DNA of 34,963 nucleotides from a virus (IMGVR_UViG_3300003322_001045:1-34963); one strand, 5' to 3'. Positions 13,642 to 21,185 are shown, counted from the first letter of the stretch. A program made the numbers and translations. Notes: a model not told the origin generated them from the sequence alone.

Positions 13642-16035
13642 CTAGAACGGGGTGTCATCGCTTTTCACTTTCGGTGGGATTTTCCACCAGCCGCGCTTTG
13701 TTTTACCGGTCAAGTCGCGTCGTACCTTTTTTTCGAAACCAAGCTCAACCATCCCGGATTGTACCGAATGGTGCGTTAGCCGCATTATGTAGCCATCGTC
13801 ACTCAACATTTTTTGAATTTCATGGTCTTGAATGCAAATGCGCATGCGGTCGTAATCATCAGACTTAGACGCCCACCACTTGCCAACAACGTCAACTACC
13901 GCTGAATGATCGGCATAACGAATCATTGCGTTCTTTCGACGACCTTCGATAAACTCGCGCGCCTCATTCGATAGACGAACGCGCGCGTACCGCTCTTCAC
14001 TCGTCAGTGCCTCTGCCTTACGGGCATAATGCGCATGTAGTTTTTCAGCAACATCGCGATGAGAAGCAAGCCAATCCTTGTCTATCTCACGAATTTTTAT
14101 GGGATAGAAACGACGATTACCCGTCTCGTCCACAAGATATTCACCAAGGTTTGATGTTCCGATAAACGATACCGTGGATGGCAGCGGCGCGGTCTTCTCC
14201 ACAAATTTTATGTCAACGTCATAGGCCTTGGCAGAAATGAACGACTTTACCCGGTTCACGTCGTAACTCGTTCGCATGATGTCCATTTCACCGAGTTCCG
14301 CAATCATCCGGCCTCGGACGCGTTTTACAGTGTCGGCGGAACCGAATGAACCGCCGGCTTTATTCGCCGATCCAAGGTCCGTGTATAGGTCATCTTCAAC
14401 CGCAAGCCATCGGCAAAGAGTTGTTTTCCCTAATTCCTGGCCACCCTCAAGAACTGGAACAATATCGTTTTCGACGAGGCCAATATATTCGCCATCAGCT
14501 CGCTTTCGCGTGCCGTGGATATGGATATGCATGCGCATAAAAAAACGGTCGAATATTTCACGGTAAAAACTTTCCACATTATCCGCGTACTTAGCGAATT
14601 CCTCTTCGTCCATTTCGGTTTCGTTTTGGATGTCGAAGTGTAAACAAGACATGAATTCGTCGAGTAGTTCGTCGCCCGTATGGGCGTGTTTTTGTTTCAA
14701 AATATCTACATAATCCGCAACACGATTGAAATTCCTATTCCGTTTTTCGAGTTGCTTAACTACGCGGTTTATTACCGTCGGAGTCACCTGCATATATCCG
14801 ATATACTCGCTCAACCGCGAGTCTATTGCCGCATCAAGCATGTCAGAATTCTCGTAGGCTATCGAGCTGGTGCCCACGGTGTAGTCGAATTTTATGCAAT
14901 TTGCGAGCTCTGCGTCTAAGTCAAGCACGCGTATAAACCAGTCGTCGCGCAGGCGCTGTTTCGGCCTGCCGTTTTTATCTTCTGTAGTTTCCCAAATCGA
15001 GTCACAAACGCGCTCGTAAAGATCTTGCGACAATTTGCCGTCAAGGTTCGTCGGCCGTGTGCTAGCGAGAACCGATCGTGGCGCCACAGCGGCGGATTCG
15101 TGATCTTTTCTCAAGTGCGACAGCACGGCGTCGCGCGTCCATCCGTCGCGCAGCCCGTCCGCGAGATCCCAGCCCTTAACTACACCTACAGGTGGGTAGA
15201 CTGGTCTATATTTTACGTCAAGCTCTTTCAGCTTTTTGAGGACTGACCGTCCAGCTGTATCGGCATCGAATGAGAATAACCCCTGGCGCCCTCGCAGTGG
15301 TTCGAAGTCTGTGCCGGCAAGGTTATTTATTCCGCCATACCATCCAACACAGGCGTATTCGTCGCCAATAATAGGCTTTAGCCGTGAAGCAACCTTCTGA
15401 CCTTCAGTAAGCACAAATTCAGCGTTCGGATTCGCGAGCAGTTCAGGTAGCCCGTACAGTGGATACTTCCCGCCATCAAGCCCGGCGCATCGCCATTTAG
15501 TTTCTTTACCATCTGACCATAGCGTAAACGGTTTATCTTCCTTGCCGCCGTTTACGTCCGGAAATCGTACAATAATCGCGATTATCCAGCCCCGAGCGTC
15601 TCTCAACTCCCACCGCTCAATCTCATCGCCCCACAAGCGAGAGAAATACGAAGTATCCAGCTCCGGCGGTGATTTTTTGCCTTTAACAAGGCACCGCCAA
15701 CCTTTCCAGTAGTTTCCGCGCTTATCGTCTTTTTCTTCCGGGAACTCGTCGAATGGCGAGTAAGTCGGGTCGTACAGTTCAAGTATCGCCCGAGCCGCAT
15801 CAATATTCCGCAGCCCGTGGATATACCCGTACAGCCCGACACAATCGCCATCGTCTTCCGTCGCATAGTCTCGCCACATTCCGGTGCGAATATTCACCGA
15901 GAACGAACCTATGTTTTTATCGGCGCGGGTTGGGTTAAGTGCCTTATATTCGTCGTGGTCGTAAATACCGCCGGGCAACCACTCTGTTATGTGTGGAATG
16001 CCGGCGGCGTTAGCGCGCTCGAAGATGCTTTTCAT
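13642..16035 (-). CDS. Primase-helicase (TOPRIM primase with VapE/SF3-like ATPase)
   Basis: 797 residues. The N-terminal third has a Trp/Asp-rich zinc-less primase-like region, then TOPRIM motifs: F-V-L-T-E-G-Q-K and F-D257-A-D259-T-A-G. The C-terminal part (about 500-780) matches the virulence-associated E (VapE) ATPase: LEGGQELGKTTL (Lys537), AELGEMD (Walker B), SFIGTSNLGEYLVD, and G-N-R-R-F-Y-P-I. The combination fits phage replisomes in which one protein primes and unwinds, like the T7 gp4 and phage/SaPI systems. It ends with an acidic KSDDTPF tail resembling the SSB tail. The ATG is coupled to the gene upstream. Confidence 0.92.
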   Translation of the reverse strand: MKSIFERANAAGIPHITEWLPGGIYDHDEYKALNPTRADKNIGSFSVNIRTGMWRDYATEDDGDCVGLYGYIHGLRNIDAARAILELYDPTYSPFDEFPEEKDDKRGNYWKGWRCLVKGKKSPPELDTSYFSRLWGDEIERWELRDARGWIIAIIVRFPDVNGGKEDKPFTLWSDGKETKWRCAGLDGGKYPLYGLPELLANPNAEFVLTEGQKVASRLKPIIGDEYACVGWYGGINNLAGTDFEPLRGRQGLFSFDADTAGRSVLKKLKELDVKYRPVYPPVGVVKGWDLADGLRDGWTRDAVLSHLRKDHESAAVAPRSVLASTRPTNLDGKLSQDLYERVCDSIWETTEDKNGRPKQRLRDDWFIRVLDLDAELANCIKFDYTVGTSSIAYENSDMLDAAIDSRLSEYIGYMQVTPTVINRVVKQLEKRNRNFNRVADYVDILKQKHAHTGDELLDEFMSCLHFDIQNETEMDEEEFAKYADNVESFYREIFDRFFMRMHIHIHGTRKRADGEYIGLVENDIVPVLEGGQELGKTTLCRWLAVEDDLYTDLGSANKAGGSFGSADTVKRVRGRMIAELGEMDIMRTSYDVNRVKSFISAKAYDVDIKFVEKTAPLPSTVSFIGTSNLGEYLVDETGNRRFYPIKIREIDKDWLASHRDVAEKLHAHYARKAEALTSEERYARVRLSNEAREFIEGRRKNAMIRYADHSAVVDVVGKWWASKSDDYDRMRICIQDHEIQKMLSDDGYIMRLTHHSVQSGMVELGFEKKVRRDLTGKTKRGWWKIPPKVKSDDTPF

Positions 16036-16484
16036 GTGAGCAGTTTCGGCAGTTCTTTCCCAGCGTACGCCTGTTCTATTTGCGGCAGCATTCTTTGCCC
16101 TATCGTAGACTTATCTGGCAGAACTATGTCGCTCAAAAATTCCTCTTCGAACGTTCGAATACCCGATGCGACGAATTCCAACTTCGCCTTTATCCCCATA
16201 GCCAACGCGCGCCACAGTCTACGTACTTCTGCGTCGTATGCAGTTTCAAAAGATCCACCCGAACGCTGCCTACCAGTCGGCGTGCGTGTAAATTCCTTAC
16301 TTGTCGGGTCCGGCATCGTCACAACAAACTGCACGCGCCGCGAACGCACGGTGAACATGATGAGAACCTTTTCGGCGCTCTCAACAATTCCAACATCCGA
16401 AGCCCCGTACTTTATAACCGTCCGGCGTATTTCTGAAAAACTGGATTCGACACTCACCGAAGTGCCTTCGGCAAATTTAGCCAT
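16032..16484 (-). CDS. Conserved-looking phage early protein of unknown function
   Basis: 150 residues from the ATG at 16484, chosen because AAGTGAG precedes it and because the frame upstream runs through a structured RNA leader. The opening VSVESSFSEIRRTVIKYGASDVGI, a beta strand VLIMFTVRSRRVQFVV, and a helix with R-R-L-W-R-A-L-A match a recurring pattern in phage early operons (E-x-S-x-x-E-I-x-x-x-L/V-x-x-Y-G-A). No biochemical role is known to me. It is the first gene of the leftward replication transcript and overlaps the primase-helicase start by four bases. Confidence 0.78.
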   Translation of the reverse strand: MAKFAEGTSVSVESSFSEIRRTVIKYGASDVGIVESAEKVLIMFTVRSRRVQFVVTMPDPTSKEFTRTPTGRQRSGGSFETAYDAEVRRLWRALAMGIKAKLEFVASGIRTFEEEFLSDIVLPDKSTIGQRMLPQIEQAYAGKELPKLLT

Positions 16485-16514
16485 AACGAACTCACTTTCT
16501 GGCGCAAACGAAAA

Positions 16515-16588
16515 AGGCCGCTCACGGAGTCGGAGTGGTGCCCCGCTTGACTCATTGGTCAAACAGGCTCCGACCGCGCAAGCGGCCT
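16515..16588 (-). ncRNA. Structured 5' leader with terminator-like end
   Basis: Three nested perfect helices in 74 bases: outer AGGCCGC/GCGGCCT (16515-16521 with 16582-16588), middle GTCGGAG/CTCCGAC (16529-16535 with 16568-16574), and a hairpin TTGAC/GTCAA (16547-16551 with 16558-16562). On the minus strand the outer helix is followed by TTTT. It lies between promoter at 16622-16650 and the ATG at 16484, where it could attenuate or regulate the replication operon. It is not a canonical tRNA (no TTC loop). Confidence 0.6.
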
Positions 16589-16621
16589 CAAACATACCCG
16601 GCACCATCGGGTTGCGCATTA

Positions 16622-16650
16622 AACGTAGCCGAAAAGGTGCTACATGTCAA
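16622..16650 (-). promoter_or_regulatory. Leftward promoter of the replication operon (TTGACA-N17-TACGTT)
   Basis: -35 TTGACA at 16645-16650, -10 TACGTT at 16622-16627, spacer 17. It lacks the GTGTA element at the usual position. An ATG two bases after the -10 cannot lie in the transcript, so the first gene starts at 16484 after a leader of about 130 nt. Confidence 0.65.
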
Positions 16651-16768
16651 CGAAAAAAAGTGTAACACCGCAACTCTTTACGGCACACTTAATTATCTAA
16701 GGTGCTTCCTGGTGCTGCCTTGTTACAAGGGGGGGGCTGAATATATGCGATTTATAGCTGTAGTGAGC

Positions 16769-16800
16769 GTAGTGAGATTAAATATCCATAATCTCACTAC
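16769..16800. repeat. 12-bp perfect inverted repeat with flanking half-site
   Basis: GTAGTGAGATTA (16769-16780) and its exact complement TAATCTCACTAC (16789-16800) are separated by AATATCCA. A further GTAGTGAG (16760-16767) precedes it nine bases earlier, so the GTAGTGAG box occurs three times. It is a candidate operator or initiator site. In RNA it would form a hairpin, but no U-tract follows. Confidence 0.75.
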
Positions 16801-16956
16801 GGTTCAGTACGTCTATATTTTTCGGTTAGAAACTTTTTTGCCATTTTGGTATAACTGGTATTAACATTTATCCACAGAAAAAAATTATATTATTATAATA
16901 AAATAAGATAGCTTGTGGATAAGTTGTGCGAAAGTGCTTCTTTCGCCTAACGTATG

Positions 16957-16985
16957 GTGTAACAAAAGTGTAACAAAAGTGTAAC
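16957..16985 (+). repeat. Three GTGTAAC repeats at 11-bp spacing (iteron-like)
   Basis: GTGTAAC at 16957-16963, 16968-16974 and 16979-16985, separated by AAAA, giving one helical turn per repeat. A fourth copy, AGTGTAACA, lies at about 16660. The core GTGTA is the same as the conserved spacer element of the early promoters. Confidence 0.75.
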
Positions 16986-17062
16986 AGCAAGGCAAAAACT
17001 GGAGATTATGAAATTTGCATAAACCCTTGCGGAATGTTGACAAGTTGAGTAGTTTTAGGTAG

Positions 17063-17620
17063 ATGACAGGCTTACAAAAACTTTTCTGTGAAAATTATGT
17101 TGCTGGCGGGTGCCGAAATATCAACGAAGCACTTATCGCTGCGGGCTATAAAAATAGCAGCACACGAAACCTCAGCGTGCGAGGTGCTGAGTTATTCAGA
17201 AAGCCAGAGGTCAAGGAATATATAAAAAAACTTATCAGCGAATCGCTATCGAACCTCGACGAGCTGAAAATGAAGTGGATTGCCGAGACCGTTGCTATGG
17301 CCTTCAGCGATGCAACCGATATAGTCAATGTCGAAGAGTCCGAGCCAGACGACGATGGCAACGTCTACAAGTTCGTTGACATAACGCCAACAAAAAAACT
17401 CCCCAAGTCCGTCCGCATCAACATCGAAGAAATCAGCCAGACCAAAGACGGCATCAAGATCAAGATGCATTCGAAGACGGCAGCACTGGCGATGCTCCAG
17501 AAGTTCATGGGCCTCGACGGCGACCAGTCGCGCGAGGTGCCGAACGAGAAGGGTGAGACGATGAGCCGCGAGGACCGGTTGAACCGGATCCTTGAGTTGA
17601 AGAAGCAACTGGGGCTATAA
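17063..17620 (+). CDS. terS: Terminase small subunit
   Basis: 185 residues. The start MTGLQKLFCENYVAGGCRNI followed by E-A-L-I-A-A-G-Y-K, S-V-R-G-A-E-L-F-R-K-P-E-V-K-E-Y-I is the HTH-containing N-terminal domain of the Terminase_2/TerS family (L-T-x-K-Q-x-x-F-V...A-G-Y...L-x-x-x-P-x-V). The middle is an oligomerisation helical region and the end (MSREDRLNRILELKKQLGL) is a basic helix. It binds packaging-site DNA and recruits TerL. Only a weak AGG site precedes the ATG. Its stop touches the end of a convergent leftward gene, with TerL 760 bases further. Confidence 0.88.
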   Translation: MTGLQKLFCENYVAGGCRNINEALIAAGYKNSSTRNLSVRGAELFRKPEVKEYIKKLISESLSNLDELKMKWIAETVAMAFSDATDIVNVEESEPDDDGNVYKFVDITPTKKLPKSVRINIEEISQTKDGIKIKMHSKTAALAMLQKFMGLDGDQSREVPNEKGETMSREDRLNRILELKKQLGL

Positions 17621-17944
17621 GGATGCGATTCTGAACCGACCGCGTTTCGTCTGGTCGCCATTGGTATAAATCCAAATCGGGTAGGTAGCCAACCGCTTCA
17701 CATCGCCGGTGGTCAGTTCGATTTCTTTACCGACCGAAGACCAATTGTTAACCGATTCGCCGGTTTCGTAAACCGCGCGGACTCCGGTATCGATCTGTAT
17801 CGGGGTCGAGGATTCGAGAACGCGCAGGTAAATGCGATGGCAGCCCGACGTTCCCGCCGGTTTTACCAACTTCTGTTCAACCTCAATTTTGAGGCGAAGT
17901 TCATCGCCTCTTAAATTGTACAGTATTTTTTCGATGGTTTTCAT
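17615..17944 (-). CDS. Hypothetical protein of leftward moron cassette 1
   Basis: 109 residues. Beta-rich with several Val/Ile/Thr strands (RIYLRVLESSTPIQIDTGVRAVYET, KEIELTTGDVKRLATYPIWIYTNGD), perhaps a small beta-barrel or jellyroll. Function unknown. It is read against the late genes, nine bases after the other cassette gene, with GGAGAAATC before the ATG. It ends right at the terS stop, leaving no terminator between the convergent genes. Likely transcribed early from promoter E. Confidence 0.65.
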   Translation of the reverse strand: MKTIEKILYNLRGDELRLKIEVEQKLVKPAGTSGCHRIYLRVLESSTPIQIDTGVRAVYETGESVNNWSSVGKEIELTTGDVKRLATYPIWIYTNGDQTKRGRFRIASL

Positions 17945-17953
17945 GATTTCTCC

Positions 17954-18304
17954 TTATCTCATGCTGCTCGGAAGATTCGAAAGGTCAGTTGACGGATTGA
18001 AAATCGTGCACAGCGCGATTTTCTTACCTTCATTGTATTTGTCTTCGCCGACCCATATGATCTTACCGATCATTGTCAGCTTCGCATCACCGTTCTGCTT
18101 GCGAACAATAACGTCGCGGGTCATAAGAATCTCGCGGTCATTAAGGTTGAATTCAACGTCAAGGTTCGTTACATCAACGCGAAGACCCCAATCGCCGCTT
18201 GAAAGCTTTGCGAAAGTAGCTTCAAAAACTGTACTGGTGAACTGGTCAATCTTTTCTACTGTTGTCATCTTGGCCGGGCCTCCTAAGCCCTCAGTGACTT
18301 TCAT
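17954..18304 (-). CDS. Hypothetical protein of leftward moron cassette 1
   Basis: 116 residues from the ATG at 18304 (GGAG five bases upstream). An in-frame ATG at 18268 (protein TTVEKIDQF..., 104 residues) has AGGAGG ten bases upstream in the same CTTAGGAGG context as the 29067-29300 gene, so it is an equally good start. The body has strands and a helix (LRVDVTNLDVEFNLNDREILMTRDVIVR, KLTMIGKIIWVGEDKYNEGKKIALC). No family is recognised. It is the first gene downstream of promoter E. Confidence 0.66.
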   Translation of the reverse strand: MKVTEGLGGPAKMTTVEKIDQFTSTVFEATFAKLSSGDWGLRVDVTNLDVEFNLNDREILMTRDVIVRKQNGDAKLTMIGKIIWVGEDKYNEGKKIALCTIFNPSTDLSNLPSSMR

Positions 18305-18321
18305 CGTCACTCCATACATAC

Positions 18322-18350
18322 AATATAAACCTTCATACACAAGTTGTCAA
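18322..18350 (-). promoter_or_regulatory. Early-type promoter E (TTGACA-N17-TATATT)
   Basis: -35 TTGACA at 18345-18350, GTGTA at 18336-18340, -10 TATATT at 18322-18327. Near-consensus. It drives the leftward cassette between terS and terL. ATACACAA (18335-18342) forms an inverted repeat with TTGTGTAT (18367-18374) just before terL. Confidence 0.83.
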
Positions 18351-18383
18351 CACTATTTATGATTATTTGTGTATTTTTTTTCT

Positions 18384-19856
18384 ATGAAGATTTTAGACCG
18401 AGAAGCAGCCGAGGCGGAGCTGTTGAAACTACTCGCTGAAGAGCGCCGTCACCAACTTAAGACCGATTTCTATAGTTTCTGCGAATTCAGACGCCCCAAA
18501 ATGTACACGCCGAAACATACCTATCTAAAAATGGTTGCGAACACACTTCAGGATTTCATGGAAAACAAAATCCTGAAAGACGACGGAACGCCGTACGACA
18601 AACTTATGTTCCTGGCTCCGCCACGACATGGCAAAACGTTGACGATAGAAAACCTATGCCAATGGGTGCTTGGCAATTGGCCGGACACTGGAATAATAAC
18701 GGCCAGCTACAACGAAACGCTGTCGAGCCGGTTGGCAAAAAATGTTCGCGACGCTATCCAGGAAATAAAAGTCACGCCCGACAAAATGGTATACGCGGAC
18801 ATTTTCCCGGAAGTTAAAATAAAACTGGGCGACGGATCGATGCGGCTATGGTCCCTGAAGGGGCGGCATTTCAGCTTTTTGGCAACGTCACCCGGCGGCA
18901 CGATGACCGGTATCGGTGCACAATTACTGATCGTCGACGACCTGATAAAAAACCACCTTGAAGCTTACAACGAGCGCGTGCTTGAAGAGCATTGGGATTG
19001 GTATAACAACACAACAGAGTCGCGACTTGAAGCTGGGGCCAAACAGATAATAATAAATACGAGGTGGGCCACGAAAGATATTTCAGGCAGGTGTTTGGAG
19101 CGAGATCCAGGCGACTGGCATGTTATAAAGCTGCCGGCATTGAACGAATCGACCGGCATGATGCTTGCAGATGATATCCTGAGCCGAGAGACGTTCGAAA
19201 AACGGCGCAAATCGGGAGACGAGCAAATAATAAACGCGAACTATCAGCAAGAGCCGTTTGACTCGAATGACAAGCTGTATCCGAAATTCAAAACGTATCC
19301 ATATGAGGCGACGCCAAAACGAGGCAAGATCGAGGCATATTTTGATACCGCCGATGAGGGTAAAGACTTCCTGAGCGGTGCCGTTTATTGGGTTTACGAA
19401 AACGCCGCCTATATTCTGGATATCCTATATACGCAAGATTCGATGGAAATAACAGAGCCAAAGTCAGCGGCCATGATCGTGGACAACCGGTGCGAAAAGG
19501 CATATATCGAATCGAATAATGGTGGCCGGGCCTTCGCGCGTAAGGTTGAAGAGATAATGCGGCGAGACCTCGAATATTCGGCGTGTCAAGTCGAATGGTT
19601 CCACCAAAGTGAAAATAAACAGGCTCGAATTTTGTCGAATGCCACTAGCGTTGTGAACTCGGTGTTTTTCCCTGTCGGGTGGGAAAACCGGTGGCCGCAG
19701 TTTTATGCGCACGTGAAGGATCTTTCGCGCATGAGCAAGTGGCTGTTCGATGACGCACCAGATATGTTGACGGGGATAGTGGAGAAATCTTTGACGGCAG
19801 CGCGCGTCATCATCTCCGAATCCGACCGCGCGGAAATAGGCGCAAGATATGGTTGA
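18384..19856 (+). CDS. terL: Terminase large subunit
   Basis: 490 residues from the ATG at 18384. The ATPase domain has Walker A A-P-P-R-H-G-K84-T, Walker B L-L-I-V-D-D (185-186) and motif III I-I-N-T-R-W. The C-terminal nuclease has acidic motif A-Y-F-D-T-A-D (about 316) followed by Y-I-E-S-N-N-G-G and D-D-A-P-D. This fits the phage TerL motor that cuts concatemeric DNA and packages it into the prohead. No Shine-Dalgarno site precedes the start; the leader is T-rich. An upstream GTG at 18369 is possible. The -35 of promoter I overlaps its TGA stop. Confidence 0.93.
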   Translation: MKILDREAAEAELLKLLAEERRHQLKTDFYSFCEFRRPKMYTPKHTYLKMVANTLQDFMENKILKDDGTPYDKLMFLAPPRHGKTLTIENLCQWVLGNWPDTGIITASYNETLSSRLAKNVRDAIQEIKVTPDKMVYADIFPEVKIKLGDGSMRLWSLKGRHFSFLATSPGGTMTGIGAQLLIVDDLIKNHLEAYNERVLEEHWDWYNNTTESRLEAGAKQIIINTRWATKDISGRCLERDPGDWHVIKLPALNESTGMMLADDILSRETFEKRRKSGDEQIINANYQQEPFDSNDKLYPKFKTYPYEATPKRGKIEAYFDTADEGKDFLSGAVYWVYENAAYILDILYTQDSMEITEPKSAAMIVDNRCEKAYIESNNGGRAFARKVEEIMRRDLEYSACQVEWFHQSENKQARILSNATSVVNSVFFPVGWENRWPQFYAHVKDLSRMSKWLFDDAPDMLTGIVEKSLTAARVIISESDRAEIGARYG

Positions 19857-19881
19857 CAAATAGTGTAAGTCGGGTTATTGT
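19853..19881 (+). promoter_or_regulatory. Rightward family promoter I (TTGACA-N17-TATTGT)
   Basis: -35 TTGACA at 19853-19858, GTGTA at 19863-19867, -10 TATTGT at 19876-19881. The TGA inside the -35 is the terL stop. The next ATG (19888) lies six bases after the -10 and has no Shine-Dalgarno. The only plus-strand member of the nine-site family. Confidence 0.75.
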
Positions 19882-19887
19882 TTATTC

Positions 19888-20127
19888 ATGAGCAAAGAAA
19901 ACTACGAAATAGACTGGGCGCCACTACATGCCGCGCTCGATAGAATGGTTGAGAACGCGAAGTCCCTATGCGAGTTTCTGCAATCTTCCCTGAAGATCGA
20001 CGAAAAAGGAAATGCGTATTTCGATAAGCCAGTTCCCAAATTCGATTGCCAAGACGAACCCCGCCTCATAGCAACAACACCAGAGGAGGCGGACGAGATA
20101 TTAGATATGTGGGAGGCTGGTAAATGA
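19888..20127 (+). CDS. Hypothetical small acidic protein
   Basis: 79 residues. Helical N-terminus (EIDWAPLHAALDRMVENAKSLCEFLQSSL), a short basic/acidic middle and an acidic end (PEEADEILDMWEAGK). It begins six bases after the -10 of promoter I, so it is probably translated from a leaderless mRNA. Its TGA stop overlaps the next ATG (ATGA). No family is recognised. It heads a string of eight small genes between terL and portal. Confidence 0.7.
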   Translation: MSKENYEIDWAPLHAALDRMVENAKSLCEFLQSSLKIDEKGNAYFDKPVPKFDCQDEPRLIATTPEEADEILDMWEAGK

Positions 20128-20369
20128 AAATCAAACGCGCCCGCCGCCTATTACGCGGCCAACTGTCTGACTACGCAAAAAAGCAGTTCGACGATTATTG
20201 CAAAAATCTCAGGCCTACATTTTGGGATAGACTAAAATGCATGTTCAGCGCCGCGTATAAAAAGCAGTGGCGCGAATCTAGAATAACCGCGTTCGTCCGG
20301 CGGCAGAATCGGAATATGAAGCGCATCGCCAAGAGGGCGGAACGGAGGATTGCTTATGGCATACGGTAA
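20124..20369 (+). CDS. Hypothetical small basic protein
   Basis: 81 residues with many Lys and Arg (KIKRARRLLRGQLSDYAKKQFDDY; RRQNRNMKRIAKRAERRIAYG). Its charge suggests nucleic-acid binding. The ATG overlaps the upstream stop (ATGA) and its 3' end overlaps the next gene by 14 bases. Unknown family. Confidence 0.65.
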   Translation: MKIKRARRLLRGQLSDYAKKQFDDYCKNLRPTFWDRLKCMFSAAYKKQWRESRITAFVRRQNRNMKRIAKRAERRIAYGIR

Positions 20370-20559
20370 GGTAACGGTCGACATCGAAACTATTATCGAA
20401 GACATTGGCGTTCAAACGCTGTTGCAGCATATAATTTTCTACCACCCGGAAGCGCGAGCTACTTTTATTGGCGATAGATCCCCTGTGGAATTGGCGGATT
20501 TACTCGATCAGACTATGTCCCCAGAAGCGCTCGCGGAACTCAAGGCGGCGTTAGAATGA
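20356..20559 (+). CDS. Hypothetical small acidic protein
   Basis: 67 residues from the ATG at 20356, chosen because GGAGG lies seven bases upstream. It is acidic and helical (VDIETIIEDIGVQTLLQHIIFYHPEARATFIGD; SPEALAELKAALE). It overlaps the previous gene by 14 bases and the next by four. Unknown function. Confidence 0.65.
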   Translation: MAYGKVTVDIETIIEDIGVQTLLQHIIFYHPEARATFIGDRSPVELADLLDQTMSPEALAELKAALE

Positions 20560-20786
20560 TCGGCTGGAACTCTCCCGAAACCACGGCCTCATGGCCCATA
20601 AAACGCCGCCGCTTTGGCCGCTTATTCTGGTCGCTGGTCATGCTCGGATTCGTCTCGGCGATCATCATTCGCATGCTGATCGGTCAAGATGCTGAACAGC
20701 CGAAGTTTTCGCCGGTGTTGAGTATTGAAGAACGTCAGCCGGAAGGACTGTATAAAGTTGATGGAGGTTACATAAATGCCAAATAG
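20556..20786 (+). CDS. Single-span membrane protein
   Basis: 76 residues. A basic region (PIKRRRFGR) precedes one membrane helix (LFWSLVMLGFVSAIIIRMLIG, about 22-42). The C-terminal 30 residues are polar and would lie outside the cytoplasm by the positive-inside rule. The overlap at both ends indicates coupling. No relation to holin families is clear, and it is far from the lysis cassette. Confidence 0.65.
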   Translation: MIGWNSPETTASWPIKRRRFGRLFWSLVMLGFVSAIIIRMLIGQDAEQPKFSPVLSIEERQPEGLYKVDGGYINAK

Positions 20787-20907
20787 GAAACAAGTTGCCC
20801 GTTCAATTATCCGCGAGCTTTTCATTGCCGCGCTGCCTCGGTTAATATTCGTTTTTATCGTGACGCCTTCGGCTATCGCGTTCATTATTTGGGCGGTGGT
20901 AAGATGA
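20776..20907 (+). CDS. Tiny membrane protein (43 aa)
   Basis: PNRKQVARSIIRELFIAALPRLIFVFIVTPSAIAFIIWAVVR: basic N-terminus followed by a 22-residue hydrophobic helix. GGAGG lies eight bases upstream of the ATG. It overlaps the previous stop by 11 bases and its TGA overlaps the next ATG (ATGA). It may pair with the membrane protein just upstream. Function unknown. Confidence 0.65.
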   Translation: MPNRKQVARSIIRELFIAALPRLIFVFIVTPSAIAFIIWAVVR

Positions 20908-21185
20908 AACCTCTCGACATTGACGGGAACGAATTGCGGGTTGGGGATGATGTGGAATTGGTTGAACGACCAAATGCATCGTCCAATAATTCTGATATTC
21001 CGAAAGAACTTCAAAAGGGGTTCAGGTCTATAATAACAGATTTCCGCGAAAGCAAATTTATGCCCGGTTGGTCGGCGTTTCTTGTCGGAATTTACGGATC
21101 CGTTTACAGCCGTGATTTAAGACTCATCCCCCGCGACAAAAAAGCAGACAAGAACATAAGTTGGAAAAGTGAGGTTACCACGTGA
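20904..21185 (+). CDS. Hypothetical protein with KOW/SH3-like N-terminus
   Basis: 93 residues from the ATG at 20904. The opening LDIDGNELRVGDDVELV is the D-x-x-G-x-x-L/I-x-x-G-D-x-V pattern of small SH3-like/KOW phage domains. The second half is charged with a GW-x-A-F-L-V-G-I-Y strand and ends in a Lys-rich tail. Coupled to both neighbours (ATGA, GTGA). Function unknown. Confidence 0.66.
   Translation: MKPLDIDGNELRVGDDVELVERPNASSNNSDIPKELQKGFRSIITDFRESKFMPGWSAFLVGIYGSVYSRDLRLIPRDKKADKNISWKSEVTT

Larger units (their letters stand above)
16657..17036. other. Putative replication origin / early-late intergenic region
   Basis: No gene is supported in 16657-17036. It holds two DnaA boxes in inverted orientation, TTATCCACA at 16868-16876 and TGTGGATAA at 16914-16922. 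The 37 bases between them are nearly all A/T apart from a few Gs, as expected for a DNA-unwinding element. It also holds three GTGTAAC repeats, a 12-bp inverted repeat at 16769-16800 and a perfect 7-bp inverted repeat at 16928-16946. The position, between divergent leftward replication genes and rightward packaging genes, suits an origin. Initiation would depend on host DnaA or a phage protein such as the HTH regulators. Confidence 0.65.

Noticed and set aside
16515-16588. The structured leader as a tRNA gene
   Set aside because: It has a 7-bp acceptor-like helix but no T-loop TTC, a six-base central loop and a continuous nested stem, unlike a cloverleaf.
16485-16619. N-terminal extension of the first replication-operon gene to the ATG at 16619
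   Set aside because: The ATG is two bases from the -10 box and thus before the transcript start; the segment forms nested perfect helices. ATG 16484 has a ribosome site.
15817-16665. 282-codon plus-strand frame across the primase-helicase start and the structured leader
   Set aside because: Reads against two well-supported leftward genes and through the structured leader; Arg/Ser-rich with no domain.
17037-17065. TTGACA-N4-GAGTA promoter for terS
   Set aside because: The -10 at the right spacing (TAGATG) overlaps the terS ATG, so the transcript would miss the start codon. Kept only as a diverged family-like site.
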